From the NCBI GenBank assembly GCA_002344565.1, contig DDTZ01000035.1, positions 1 to 46,317 on the forward strand: 46,317 nt of DNA, read 5' to 3'. Below the pieces are notes generated by a model. It was given only the letters and a program-made list of their open reading frames with translations. It was not told where the DNA came from and ran no database searches. Position 1 is the stretch's first letter. Each line of letters opens with the position of its first letter. The translations under genes were made by a program, and so were the position numbers. Below, one piece after another: positions 16,920 through 24,978 of the stretch. This DNA comes from Bdellovibrionaceae bacterium UBA2351. GTDB lineage: Bacteria; Bdellovibrionota; Bdellovibrionia; Bdellovibrionales; Bdellovibrionaceae.

Positions 16920-17336
16920 ATGAAATTAATTTTAGTTATGATATTTGGTTTATTCAGCATCTGCCAAGCTAGCCAACACTATTGGAAGTACGGAACCGAC
17001 GCTGGAAGCGCTCACTACTGGAAATATGGAACGGGCCCGGGTAGTCAGCATTTTTGGAAATATGGCTCCACAGCAGGTAGCGCACATTTCTGGAAATATG
17101 GAACTGAAGCCGGAAGTATTCACTATTGGAAATATGGAACAGGCGTTGGTAGCTCGCACTTTTGGAATTACGGAACAGACGCTGGCAGCAAACATTTCTT
17201 TAAGTATGGAACCACTGCAGGAAGCCACCACTTTCTTAAATACGGCACAGAATCATCTGGATTTATTGAACTACTAGGCGTTTGCGTAAGTCAGACAGAA
17301 GATTTACCTTTCTGCGACATTTACCCTACACATTAA
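16920..17336 (+). CDS. Secreted protein of eight 12-residue aromatic/His repeats
   Basis: Not recognised. The 138-residue product has a signal peptide of 17 residues (KLILVMIFGLFSICQA, predicted cut before SQ). Eight perfect-length tandem repeats then run from residue 20 to 115, with consensus H-[YF]-[WFL]-[KN]-Y-G-[TS]-x-x-G-S-x. The last unit is the most divergent (ESSG for xxGS). A 23-residue tail with two Cys (GVCVSQTEDLPFC) ends the protein. Nearly every unit carries His, two or three aromatic residues and one Lys. This composition could suit stacking, carbohydrate or metal binding, or self-assembly, but function cannot be read off. The start is supported by GAGGAG six bases before the ATG, and a strong terminator follows, so it is a single-gene unit. 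Confidence 0.85.
   Translation: MKLILVMIFGLFSICQASQHYWKYGTDAGSAHYWKYGTGPGSQHFWKYGSTAGSAHFWKYGTEAGSIHYWKYGTGVGSSHFWNYGTDAGSKHFFKYGTTAGSHHFLKYGTESSGFIELLGVCVSQTEDLPFCDIYPTH
16977..17264 (+). repeat. Eight tandem 36-base coding repeats
   Basis: Eight units of exactly 36 bases encode the 12-residue repeats. The units share Trp-Lys-Tyr-Gly codons but differ at many silent positions (TGGAAGTACGGA, TGGAAATATGGA, TGGAAATATGGC). The array is therefore not a fresh slippage expansion and the protein sequence appears to be under selection. Confidence 0.9.
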
Positions 17337-17341
17337 AAATA

Positions 17342-17371
17342 AAAAGCCCCTCTATCTCTAGCGGGGCTTTT
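17342..17371. terminator. Bidirectional intrinsic terminator
   Basis: AAAAGCCCC (17342-17350) and GGGGCTTTT (17363-17371) are perfect complements around a 12-base loop, with A and T runs on the two sides. It separates the convergent repeat-protein and sigma54-activator genes and should stop transcripts from both. Confidence 0.85.
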
Positions 17372-17393
17372 CAGTTTAACTTATATTTATAAA

Positions 17394-18965
17394 TTAGGCG
17401 CGAGCAATTTTACGTTTATCTAAACCGTATTGCTGAACTTTATCGATCAAGTTCGCACGGCTGATACCAAGCTCTTTCGCTAATTTCGATTTGTTCCATC
17501 CAGTTCTGCGTAAACCCTCACGAATCATTTCGCGTTCAAGTTCTTGGATAGCATCTTTCAAGCGACCTTGAAGACGAGCACCTTGAACTTTGTTAGTTTC
17601 AGACGCTTCTAAGATTTTTGGAGACAATAATTCTGCCGTGATCTTAGTTTCTGCACCTGATAATACATACACGCGTTCAATTTCATTTTGCAATTCTCGA
17701 ACGTTACCTGGCCATGCATAATCGTAAAGTTTTTCTAACGCACGGTTAGTTAAAACTTTAGCAACGCCACCGGCGTGTTTCTGTTCAGAGACTTTTTTCA
17801 TAAAGTAGTCTACTAAATAAGGAATATCTTCTTTGCGTTCTCTCATTGGTGGTACACGCAAGTTGATGATGTTTAAACGGTAGTACAAGTCCTCACGGAA
17901 TGTACCGGCATCGATCATCTCTTTTAAATTTTTGTTAGTAGCCGCGATGATACGTACGTCAACTTTTTTAGTTTCCGTAGAACCCACTGGCATAAATGTG
18001 CCCTCTTGAAGTACGCGAAGTAGTTTTACCTGCATTGACGGAGAAATATCCCCAACCTCATCCAGGAACAAAGTGCCTTTATCTGCTGTTTCAAAAAGAC
18101 CTTTTCTATCTTTTACTGAGCCAGTATAGGCTCCACGAACCGCACCAAATAACTCTGCTTCTAATAAGTTATCGTTGATCGCCGTGAAGTTTTGCGCCAC
18201 AAACGCTTTATCTTTGCGTACTGAATGGTAATGGATTGATTTCGCAATCAATTCCTTACCCGTACCGTTCTCCCCTTGGATTAGAACAGTCGTTTCTGAA
18301 CCTTTAATTTTATCAAGTAAGTTATAAAGCTCCTGCATTGGTTTAGATTTACCAATCATAGAATCATAGCGGAAACGCTTACCTAATTCGTTATTTAGTT
18401 CACGAATACGGTCATCGCGCTTAGTGATTTCCAAATGTAACGTCACGATCTCCTGTGCTACTAGCTCACAAAGTTCGCTGAAGTGCGCTCGTTCATGGTC
18501 ATCTAAATATTTTAATCTAGAAACTAGTTTTTCAATGTAATCCGCTGGAACACCGAACGCCGCTAAACGTTCGCGTACTTCTGGTAGACGTTGAGTGACT
18601 TGGTCGTCTTTAAAGTAACCAACACCAACAACTGTACCTACGCAATCGTTTTCGATCATGATTGGAAATACGCCGACGTCGAAACCTGTCATATCCCATT
18701 TTTTTAATGAATATTTATTATTAGATGTTTTTAAATCATCTAATGTTTTAGTTACGATTTCACTTAGACTTGCTTTACCGGATTCCTTTTCAACTAGGTA
18801 ACCGATGCCTGGGTTATGAAATACTGTTTTAGTATTTTCCAAACCTTTGATTTCACCGCGTTCATCAGTGAATACAACATCGATATTCCACCATGAATTT
18901 AAAATCTGCTTTAATTTTTTGATCACGTGAATGTGTTCAAATTCATTCCAGTTAATCATCGACAT
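17394..18965 (-). CDS. Sigma54-dependent transcriptional activator with non-receiver sensor domain
   Basis: Enhancer-binding protein that would activate RNA polymerase-sigma54. Residues about 1-180 form a PocR/GAF-like sensor domain rather than a phospho-receiver, so it probably answers a ligand or partner. The AAA+ core has Walker A GENGTGKE (231-238), the sigma54-contact loop GAYTGS (278-283, where GAFTGA is canonical), Walker B GTLFLDEVGD (297-306) and the arginine-finger region FREDLYYRLN. The C-terminus has a Fis-type helix-turn-helix (LRRTGWNKSKLAKELGIS). AAGGAG precedes the ATG at 18965. Its targets are not visible here: I found no convincing -24/-12 promoter in the neighbouring spacers. 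The shorter gene at 15676-16497 seems to be a decayed relative. Confidence 0.9.
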   Translation of the reverse strand: MSMINWNEFEHIHVIKKLKQILNSWWNIDVVFTDERGEIKGLENTKTVFHNPGIGYLVEKESGKASLSEIVTKTLDDLKTSNNKYSLKKWDMTGFDVGVFPIMIENDCVGTVVGVGYFKDDQVTQRLPEVRERLAAFGVPADYIEKLVSRLKYLDDHERAHFSELCELVAQEIVTLHLEITKRDDRIRELNNELGKRFRYDSMIGKSKPMQELYNLLDKIKGSETTVLIQGENGTGKELIAKSIHYHSVRKDKAFVAQNFTAINDNLLEAELFGAVRGAYTGSVKDRKGLFETADKGTLFLDEVGDISPSMQVKLLRVLQEGTFMPVGSTETKKVDVRIIAATNKNLKEMIDAGTFREDLYYRLNIINLRVPPMRERKEDIPYLVDYFMKKVSEQKHAGGVAKVLTNRALEKLYDYAWPGNVRELQNEIERVYVLSGAETKITAELLSPKILEASETNKVQGARLQGRLKDAIQELEREMIREGLRRTGWNKSKLAKELGISRANLIDKVQQYGLDKRKIARA

Positions 18966-19224
18966 AAACGACTCCTTCGGTGGAGCTTTTAGGCTCCTGT
19001 ATATTTACAAGTCACCTATCGTCTAATTAGTTTACAAACTTAATAGTGATCCTAAAAAAATTCTATAGGGCTTAAATTCGATCTGAGGCAAGGCACCTAG
19101 ACCTTTGGCCAAGACTCATAAGTATCGTTTAAAGTTACAGACTTGAAATTTCTTCAGTGAAATTTGCATCAAGTGGGATGTATTTGATCTGCTAAGGCAC
19201 TTATTTTGATGAGTATTTTCCACT
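18966..19224. promoter_or_regulatory. Divergent intergenic region
   Basis: This 259-base spacer between the sigma54 activator (minus) and the TonB-like gene (plus) must contain both promoters. No clear box pair was found. The TonB-like start has no obvious ribosome binding site. Confidence 0.3.
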
Positions 19225-20508
19225 ATGGAAACAACTCCGATTTCAGAACAACATGAGCAACTTAGTTTCGAAGAATTCTTAATTGAAGAGGACAATGCCG
19301 CTAAATTGGCAATGATCCCTTACACCGACTATCATTTAATCAATGCAAAAGAATTCACGTTTCCAAAACGACGATTTTTCATCCTTTCAGTCGTGGCCCA
19401 TCTTGTTATTGTTGCATGGGCCTTAACTATCGTGGTTCAGAAAATGCAAAAAACCGAAATCGTTGAAGTTGAATACGTGGCTGCTGATGGCGCTGCTCCA
19501 GCACCGATGAGCTATGCCGCAGTGGAAACCGCACCAGCGCCAACTGTAATCGAGGAAAAAACGGTTCCGCAAGAACCAGTGGAAATCATTAAGCAAGCGC
19601 CACCAAAGCCAGTCGCTAAACAAAAAGCCGTTGCTAAAAAATCCTCTGTAGCAAAAGCCACCAAATCAGCAACACCTGTTGCTGCAACGAAATCCGTAGC
19701 GAATTCCTCTCGTGCAAAAACAGAAGCCGTTTCACATATTGAGGCGATGGCAGATATTAGTGATATCGAAGTTCCACCTTTGGTCGAAGCAAGCACAAAT
19801 GAAGTAGCTCAAATGTCGACGAAAGATATCGAATCCGATTTTGATAAAATTGACGAAGATCAAAACGCAAAGCTAATGGCCGCTGTAAAAGATGATTCTA
19901 AAATGTTAGATGACTCAGCTGCGGAATTGGATCAAACCACTCAAGCTATTGCAGGCGAAGACGTATCAGAGTTAGAAAATGCAGCCGCTGAAAAACTTCA
20001 AAGCCTAAATGCTCAAAAAAACGAACTCAGACGGGCCCGTCAGGCCGCTGGACCAAACGGATCACCTGATGTAAGCGCATCGACTTTAGCGGCCGAGCGT
20101 GCAGCTAAAGCTGCAAAATCGGCCGGTAATGGCAATGGAAAAAGCGAAACCTCGTACGCTTCTAAAGGTATTCAGGGTGGTGTTGGTTCTGATAGCGAAG
20201 GTATCGTTCGTAAATTAGAAGACTTAAGGCAAAAACCAGGAAATCCAAAGCCCAGCTACGATGTTCAAGACCGCTTGAATGGCTTGTCAGGAACCATTAT
20301 TGTTAATGCATATGTTACTAAAGAAGGTCACTTAACCCTGTTCCGATTAATTCAATCGACAGGTCATCGCAATTTAGATCGTAAAACGTTAGCTGCTTTA
20401 AAAGATTGGAAGTTTTATCCAGGCCAAGAAGGTTGGGTAGAATTACCCTTTAAATGGGATCTAAAGGGCGGCATTCAGCAGAAGCCAACCCTTTTAAAAC
20501 GTCAATAA
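19225..20508 (+). CDS. TonB family protein with cytoplasmic N-terminal extension
   Basis: Inner-membrane energy-transducing protein type. The order is: an acidic N-terminal segment of about 50 residues; one membrane helix at about 52-71 after KRR; a Pro/Ala/Lys-rich periplasmic stretch (about 90-165); a long Asp/Glu/Ala/Lys helical region (about 165-320); and a C-terminal TonB domain at about 345-420 with SGTIIVNAYVTKEGHL, a conserved small-residue turn and LKDWKFYPG. Classical TonB has only a few residues before the helix, so the acidic N-terminal extension is unusual. No exbB/exbD or receptor gene is adjacent, so the motor partner is unknown. It could equally belong to a motility or envelope-force complex, as in gliding bacteria. 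The start is the first ATG in frame; no good ribosome binding site is visible. Confidence 0.8.
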   Translation: METTPISEQHEQLSFEEFLIEEDNAAKLAMIPYTDYHLINAKEFTFPKRRFFILSVVAHLVIVAWALTIVVQKMQKTEIVEVEYVAADGAAPAPMSYAAVETAPAPTVIEEKTVPQEPVEIIKQAPPKPVAKQKAVAKKSSVAKATKSATPVAATKSVANSSRAKTEAVSHIEAMADISDIEVPPLVEASTNEVAQMSTKDIESDFDKIDEDQNAKLMAAVKDDSKMLDDSAAELDQTTQAIAGEDVSELENAAAEKLQSLNAQKNELRRARQAAGPNGSPDVSASTLAAERAAKAAKSAGNGNGKSETSYASKGIQGGVGSDSEGIVRKLEDLRQKPGNPKPSYDVQDRLNGLSGTIIVNAYVTKEGHLTLFRLIQSTGHRNLDRKTLAALKDWKFYPGQEGWVELPFKWDLKGGIQQKPTLLKRQ

Positions 20509-20517
20509 TATAAACTA

Positions 20518-20643
20518 TTAACCGAAAAGTTCTTTATCTGTTTTTGAAGTGCCGTGATTTCTAAGCTTTGCTTTTCTTTTCACGCCTTTTCTAGTTAATT
20601 TCTTCTTTCTGATAGTTTCTGTTCTTTTTGTTTTTGAAGCCAT
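20518..20643 (-). CDS. Very basic 41-residue protein
   Basis: A short gene reading ATG at 20643 to TAA at 20518. The product begins MASKTKRTETIRKKKLTRKG and ends SKTDKELFG, with roughly 40% Lys plus Arg in the first 28 residues. A strong ribosome binding site (GGGAGAG) lies about 8 bases before the ATG. Codon usage looks like real coding sequence rather than chance. The composition suggests nucleic-acid or ribosome binding. I recall similar very short Lys/Arg proteins with the TKRTETIRK start in delta-type proteobacteria, but cannot verify this here. It is convergent with the TonB-like gene (9 bases between stops) and follows the beta-barrel gene on the same strand. Confidence 0.75.
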   Translation of the reverse strand: MASKTKRTETIRKKKLTRKGVKRKAKLRNHGTSKTDKELFG

Positions 20644-20688
20644 GATCCGCTCTCCCGTTAATTTTTCAAACCCGAAGCGGCAGAATTA

Positions 20689-21495
20689 TCAAAAAGGAAT
20701 ACTTAAGTCAACGGAATGCCTAATTTCTGGCTCAGATCCCGTTTCTGTCAGGTACGCGTAGTTTAGCTTAAATCGGGGCAAATCAAAGCCCCAGCCCAAC
20801 GTAGCTAAATCGCTAGTTTCATTGAAGTTTTCCTGGAAACCCAAACGCCACGTCATCCAGCGATTTAAATAATTTTCAAGCCCAAGCATAAATTGACCGT
20901 CACTCATTTTATAATTATTGCCCGTTACAAGGTCTGCGCGGAACCGCAAAAAACCCTTATAAATGTAGTGTGAACCAAATCCTAACTGGGGCGCCGTACG
21001 ATCTCGAATGAGTTCATTACCCGAAGCACCCGCCAGATTATAGGCAACCATTGCAAAACCGAGCGTATCTTTCGGTACAAAAGATAGTCCAAAATCAACG
21101 TTCGCCCGTGATGCTGATTGTTCATCTTTTTTGTACTGATAAAAACTGCCACTAAAACCAATCGACATTTTTTTTCGAATTTTTTCTGCGAACGAAAGTT
21201 TAAATGTACGCTCGAACTGGTTTTGGTAATAATACGCGGACGCAGGAATTACTGTTTCTGGGGTATTATCTGAAATCGCATACGCCGTTTCACCAGGCAG
21301 ATAGCGCGAATACAAATAATAACCACGCAAATGAGCCAGGTTGGCGGGATTTAAAGTACTCACATCCCCAGGAGCTACGGCTGCGCGACCGGCGCCACCT
21401 AAACCCGAAGAAATACTACCCGATTGTTTTGTTGTACTTTCTAAAGAAGCTAAAGCTGAAAAACCGATAAAAATAAGGGTGATGATAATTCTCAT
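20689..21495 (-). CDS. Outer-membrane beta-barrel protein
   Basis: This 268-residue product has a signal peptide (RIIITLIFIGFSALA) and then a Gly-rich segment SGSISSGLGGAGRAAVAPGD-VSTLNPANLA. That opening resembles FadL/PorV-like barrels (an early NPANLA plug motif). The rest alternates hydrophobic and polar residues in strand-length pieces (MSIGFSGSFYQYKK, VDFGLSFVPKDTLGFAMVAYNLAG, FRFRADLVTG) and ends with Phe (VDLSIPF), the usual barrel-assembly signal. It is shorter than FadL. Substrate unknown. It lies upstream of the small basic gene on the same strand (45 bases between them), so the two may share a transcript. Confidence 0.78.
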   Translation of the reverse strand: MRIIITLIFIGFSALASLESTTKQSGSISSGLGGAGRAAVAPGDVSTLNPANLAHLRGYYLYSRYLPGETAYAISDNTPETVIPASAYYYQNQFERTFKLSFAEKIRKKMSIGFSGSFYQYKKDEQSASRANVDFGLSFVPKDTLGFAMVAYNLAGASGNELIRDRTAPQLGFGSHYIYKGFLRFRADLVTGNNYKMSDGQFMLGLENYLNRWMTWRLGFQENFNETSDLATLGWGFDLPRFKLNYAYLTETGSEPEIRHSVDLSIPF

Positions 21496-21574
21496 TTAAG
21501 AATTATCACACCAGAACTAAATCAATGTCCAATATTTCATCAAAGACTTGTGACACACACTCGTTCGAGTCCAA

Positions 21575-23143
21575 CTAGCGTTTCGTACACACTGTTACGA
21601 ACTCATTGCACCATTCAACAGGTAGAGCACCGTTGTATTTTTGATTGGCTTTATAGTAGCTGCTGTCAAATTGATGGAAGCAACCCTTATTAACTGCGTT
21701 CGCTACTTTGTATTTTCCGTAGTAAGTTCCGCCAGATGTAACGCCGTATTCATTTTCTTGGTAACAGCCGAACTTTTTTGGAACCACACAACCAACTTCA
21801 AGGTTAATATCCCAATCACTAGCTGGCAAATGACGTCTGACCATTTCCAAAATTTCGGCATACGTTTTACCCGCATACGCACCAGTTCCATAAACAGAAG
21901 TTTGTGGAGGTACGGTCATCAGAGTTAGGTAGTTCATCTTTGGGCAGAAACCAGCTTTAGTATCACCCGCAGCACGCCCATAATAACTCGCCTGAGCAGC
22001 GATCAGCTCTTCTTTACGAGTCGCTTTGTCAGCGGCCGCGATACTTGCATCCGTAGTTACGGCTTGATCAACTGCAAGAACTACTGTGTTCCAATCAAAG
22101 TCAGCATCTTCTTGTCTAACGATTTTATATTTTAAATTACAATCCCAAGTTACATCTGTAACGGCTTTTCCAGATTCTAAGTCATACTCTTCGATTTTAG
22201 AAACTACGTTGTTAGGATGATACGCCCAGCTTGACGGTGTGGCTGCATACGCCGTTGGAATCGAAAACGTCATTTGATAACCGCGACCATACGCAGTTGA
22301 CATGACATCTTGATCCGTACTTTCTGGAGTGATGAGCATACCTTCATTTTCATATGAAAAACCAAGCACTAATTGTGCATCAATATTACCGATTTTATTG
22401 AACGCATTTCGATAGTCTTCAGCTGTTTGCTCGTTGTTGTTGAAGTGAAACGCCCCTTCAATTCTGTTTTGAGTGTTACTTGCTAACGGGAAAAAATCTG
22501 CGTATTCAATTTTTGATTTTTTGGGAAAGCTATTCGCAAGCAAGGTATCAGCCCACGTAGGATTTGCCAAATCGCCAAGCACTGCTAGTACGTCGATACC
22601 TAAAGACGGCGTATTTGTTTTGCTGAACACGTTGTTCAGACGAAGACTTTTATTAATAGATCTCACGGAAAGCTGAGGCACGACCTTAGCGTTTAAAGTT
22701 GATTCCGCTAACAAACGTTGCACTTGTGATGCAACGATATCTGGATTTGGAAAGTCAGGTTTTAAAACTTGATAAGCATAATTAATAAAATCGGCTCTGA
22801 TTTTTACGCCTGACTTAGCCACAGTTGATGATTGACCGACAACGCCGCCAGTTGAGTTCTTTGAATCATAACTACCAATTAAAAAATTGTAAGTTTTGCC
22901 TTGAGAACTAGGTGAGTTACATGAGTTGTACGTGATCATATCAACACTTGCTTCATACGCAAATGGGGCGCTGGACGCGGGATTTGTAGACTGCAAAGTA
23001 GTGTCCGTTGTCGCCGAATCAAAACCAGCTTTACCACAGTTTTGAAAGCCAACGATCAAAATGATCGATAATAGAGCAATAGAAGTTGCCGACATAGTTA
23101 TTCTGCTGCGGAATAACCGTCCAATACGAGTAGTTAACGGCAT
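21575..23143 (-). CDS. Predicted lipoprotein of unknown function
   Basis: Not recognised. With the start at 23143 (binding site GGAGGAAGGGGAG directly upstream) the product is 522 residues. It has a long basic N-region, a hydrophobic helix and a lipobox-like VGFQNC with Cys36. An alternative ATG at 23173 adds 10 residues but lies before that binding site. The mature protein carries several Cys (SVDMITYNSCN, VTWDCNLKY, GFCPKMNYL, GCVVPKKFGCYQ, GCFHQFD, WCNEFVTVC), so disulfides are likely. The region around DITVT-type segments and EYDLESGKAVTDVTWDC gives no clear family. Divergently transcribed from galU. Confidence 0.7.
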   Translation of the reverse strand: MPLTTRIGRLFRSRITMSATSIALLSIILIVGFQNCGKAGFDSATTDTTLQSTNPASSAPFAYEASVDMITYNSCNSPSSQGKTYNFLIGSYDSKNSTGGVVGQSSTVAKSGVKIRADFINYAYQVLKPDFPNPDIVASQVQRLLAESTLNAKVVPQLSVRSINKSLRLNNVFSKTNTPSLGIDVLAVLGDLANPTWADTLLANSFPKKSKIEYADFFPLASNTQNRIEGAFHFNNNEQTAEDYRNAFNKIGNIDAQLVLGFSYENEGMLITPESTDQDVMSTAYGRGYQMTFSIPTAYAATPSSWAYHPNNVVSKIEEYDLESGKAVTDVTWDCNLKYKIVRQEDADFDWNTVVLAVDQAVTTDASIAAADKATRKEELIAAQASYYGRAAGDTKAGFCPKMNYLTLMTVPPQTSVYGTGAYAGKTYAEILEMVRRHLPASDWDINLEVGCVVPKKFGCYQENEYGVTSGGTYYGKYKVANAVNKGCFHQFDSSYYKANQKYNGALPVEWCNEFVTVCTKR

Positions 23144-23239
23144 GAATTCTCCCCTTCCTCCATGATAACACATTTTGTCTTTCTACTATAATGGGATTAA
23201 TACTTGCCTCATTTTAAAACGTTTGAGATTTTTAAGGCC
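23144..23239. promoter_or_regulatory. Divergent spacer between lipoprotein gene and galU
   Basis: The 96-base gap must carry promoters for both genes. The minus-strand ribosome binding site (GGAGGAAGGGGAG) is strong and that of galU (AAGG close to the ATG) is weak. No clear -10/-35 pair was assigned. Confidence 0.3.
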
Positions 23240-24172
23240 ATGAAAAAAATCAAAAAAGCCCTTATTCCCGCTGCCGGTCTAGGAACGAGATTTCTGCCGG
23301 CCACTAAAAGCGTCCCTAAGGAAATGCTGACCGTCGTCGATGCCCCTATTATATTTTATGTCGTCGAGGAAGCAGTTAAAGCGGGAATCGAGGATATTGT
23401 ACTCATCGCTGGTCGAGGCAAACATGCAATTGAAGACTTTTTTGATACTTCGTACGAAGTCGAGGATAAACTTTTAAAAGATGGTAAGGTTGATTTGCTT
23501 AATCGCCTAGAGCGAATTCGTGACATGGCTAACATTATTTCGATTCGCCAAAAACAGGCCCTTGGTTTAGGTCATGCTGTTTATTCCGGGAAGACCATTA
23601 TTGGTAACGAGCCATTTGCTGTCCTTCTGGGTGATGAAATCACTGTGAATTTAAATAACCAAAGTTCAGCAACGGAAGACCTTGTTCGCGCTTTTGAAAA
23701 AACTGGGCATTCGGGTTTGTCGGTTATGAAAGTTGCGGACGACCAAGTTTCTAAATATGGTATCGCAGAATTCGATGCTGAAAAAAAAGAAACACTTTCT
23801 ATTGGCAACAACCAAAATGTCGATTTTTATCGAGTTAAAAATCTTCTAGAAAAACCAAAAGCTTCAGAAACAAATTCTCGTTGGGCGATCACAGGTCGCT
23901 ATGTATTTGATCCGAAAATTTTTTCAATTCTAGAAAATCAAAAACCAACTAAAAATAATGAAATCCAGCTTACAGATGCCATCCAGGAACTCACTCGTAA
24001 CGACGTCGTGAGTGCGTATCCCCTGCAAGGAAGCCGTTATGATGCCGGTGATAAGCTCGGTTATTTAATTACTAATATCGAATTCGCTCTTCGAAATTCT
24101 GAATTGACTCAAGAACTATCAGACTATCTAAAACAGCTTGTAAATAAAATCGAAAAAGGATCTTTCAGATGA
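23240..24172 (+). CDS. galU: UTP-glucose-1-phosphate uridylyltransferase
   Basis: Makes UDP-glucose from UTP and glucose-1-phosphate for glycans and envelope sugars, in the cytoplasm. The N-terminus is classic GalU: ALIPAAGLGTRFLPATKSVPKEMLTVVD followed by PIIFYVVEEAVKAGIEDIVLI, with the nucleotide-binding G-x-G-T-R and the later GLGHAV and LLGDE segments. The length of 310 residues is normal. A TTG at 23204 extends the frame by 12 residues, but the ATG at 23240 opens exactly at the family's usual start (KKIKKALIPAAG). The stop overlaps the next gene's ATG (ATGA), and that gene overlaps priA in the same way, so the three are translationally coupled. Confidence 0.95.
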   Translation: MKKIKKALIPAAGLGTRFLPATKSVPKEMLTVVDAPIIFYVVEEAVKAGIEDIVLIAGRGKHAIEDFFDTSYEVEDKLLKDGKVDLLNRLERIRDMANIISIRQKQALGLGHAVYSGKTIIGNEPFAVLLGDEITVNLNNQSSATEDLVRAFEKTGHSGLSVMKVADDQVSKYGIAEFDAEKKETLSIGNNQNVDFYRVKNLLEKPKASETNSRWAITGRYVFDPKIFSILENQKPTKNNEIQLTDAIQELTRNDVVSAYPLQGSRYDAGDKLGYLITNIEFALRNSELTQELSDYLKQLVNKIEKGSFR

Positions 24173-24978
24173 AAACATTGTTAATCTGCTTATTATTTTC
24201 CACGCTTTCATTTGCCTATATTCCACCATTGAAAATGATTTTAGAACGCACCTCTGAAAATGCGGGATCTGGTGTATACGCGATCGAAACTGAAGTTCTT
24301 CTGACCGATGGTGCGAATGAGGCAACTGTAAAAGAGAGCTGGCTCGTAGAAAACGAGCGTAATATTCGCCTTACTGTGATTGGCCAAAAAGAACTCAAAG
24401 GTTTAAAACTAACCTATCTATATGAAAACGGTTTGAAGTGGGCGATGAAAGGCCAAAAACGCGAATCACAGCAAGCACCGATGGATTTTCTAGAACGCTG
24501 GCACCACATTAGAAATGCAGATGCATTAAACAACTTTCTGGTTTCGAATAAGATAATTCCTGAGTACAAAAAAGATAAACAGTCCCGCGCAGTTTATGAA
24601 GAGTCGTTTGTACGTCTAGGTCGCAGTGAAGGCGTTGTAAACTATGCTATCGGCGAAAATAACAAGGATTCATTACTTCCGAAACTTTGGATTGAACAAG
24701 ATTTCTTCGTAATCAGAAAGTTGAGACTACCCTCACAAGTAGAAGTTGAATTTGAGAATTACAAGTCCTATTCCAAAGGTTTAAACTATCCTAAAAGTAA
24801 ACTTGTTCGTTGGGGACAAAACAAAGTCACCATCAACACACTGTCAGTAGTTCCTAAAAGCGGCAATTTGACAGCTCAGTTTAATCCGCAAAACCTGGAA
24901 TCCAATAATCAATCAGAGGTATTGTACAATAATCCTTTAAAAAACCTTTTAGAAGAGTTTTACACTCGGTTTAGATGA
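24169..24978 (+). CDS. Exported protein of unknown function between galU and priA
   Basis: Not recognised. The 269-residue product has a short signal peptide (KTLLICLLFSTLSFA) and then a beta-rich mature part with repeated strand-like pieces (VYAIETEVLL, ATVKESWLV, NIRLTVIG) and an Arg/Lys-rich middle. The pattern (ESWLVENERN, VEVEFENYKSYSKGLNYPKS) recalls LolA/LppX-type outer-membrane carrier folds, but that is only a visual impression. Its ATG overlaps the galU stop and its stop overlaps the priA start, both by 4 bases. Confidence 0.72.
   Translation: MKTLLICLLFSTLSFAYIPPLKMILERTSENAGSGVYAIETEVLLTDGANEATVKESWLVENERNIRLTVIGQKELKGLKLTYLYENGLKWAMKGQKRESQQAPMDFLERWHHIRNADALNNFLVSNKIIPEYKKDKQSRAVYEESFVRLGRSEGVVNYAIGENNKDSLLPKLWIEQDFFVIRKLRLPSQVEVEFENYKSYSKGLNYPKSKLVRWGQNKVTINTLSVVPKSGNLTAQFNPQNLESNNQSEVLYNNPLKNLLEEFYTRFR

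Noticed and set aside
16945..17277. A second open frame (110 codons) inside the repeat gene
   Set aside because: It is a by-product of the 36-base periodicity. The frame at 16920 has a signal peptide, a strong ribosome binding site and a regular protein repeat; this one has none.
19090..19115. Sigma54-type -24 element (GGCAC) upstream of the TonB-like gene
   Set aside because: The second GC dinucleotide is not at the required distance, and the elements do not match the consensus.
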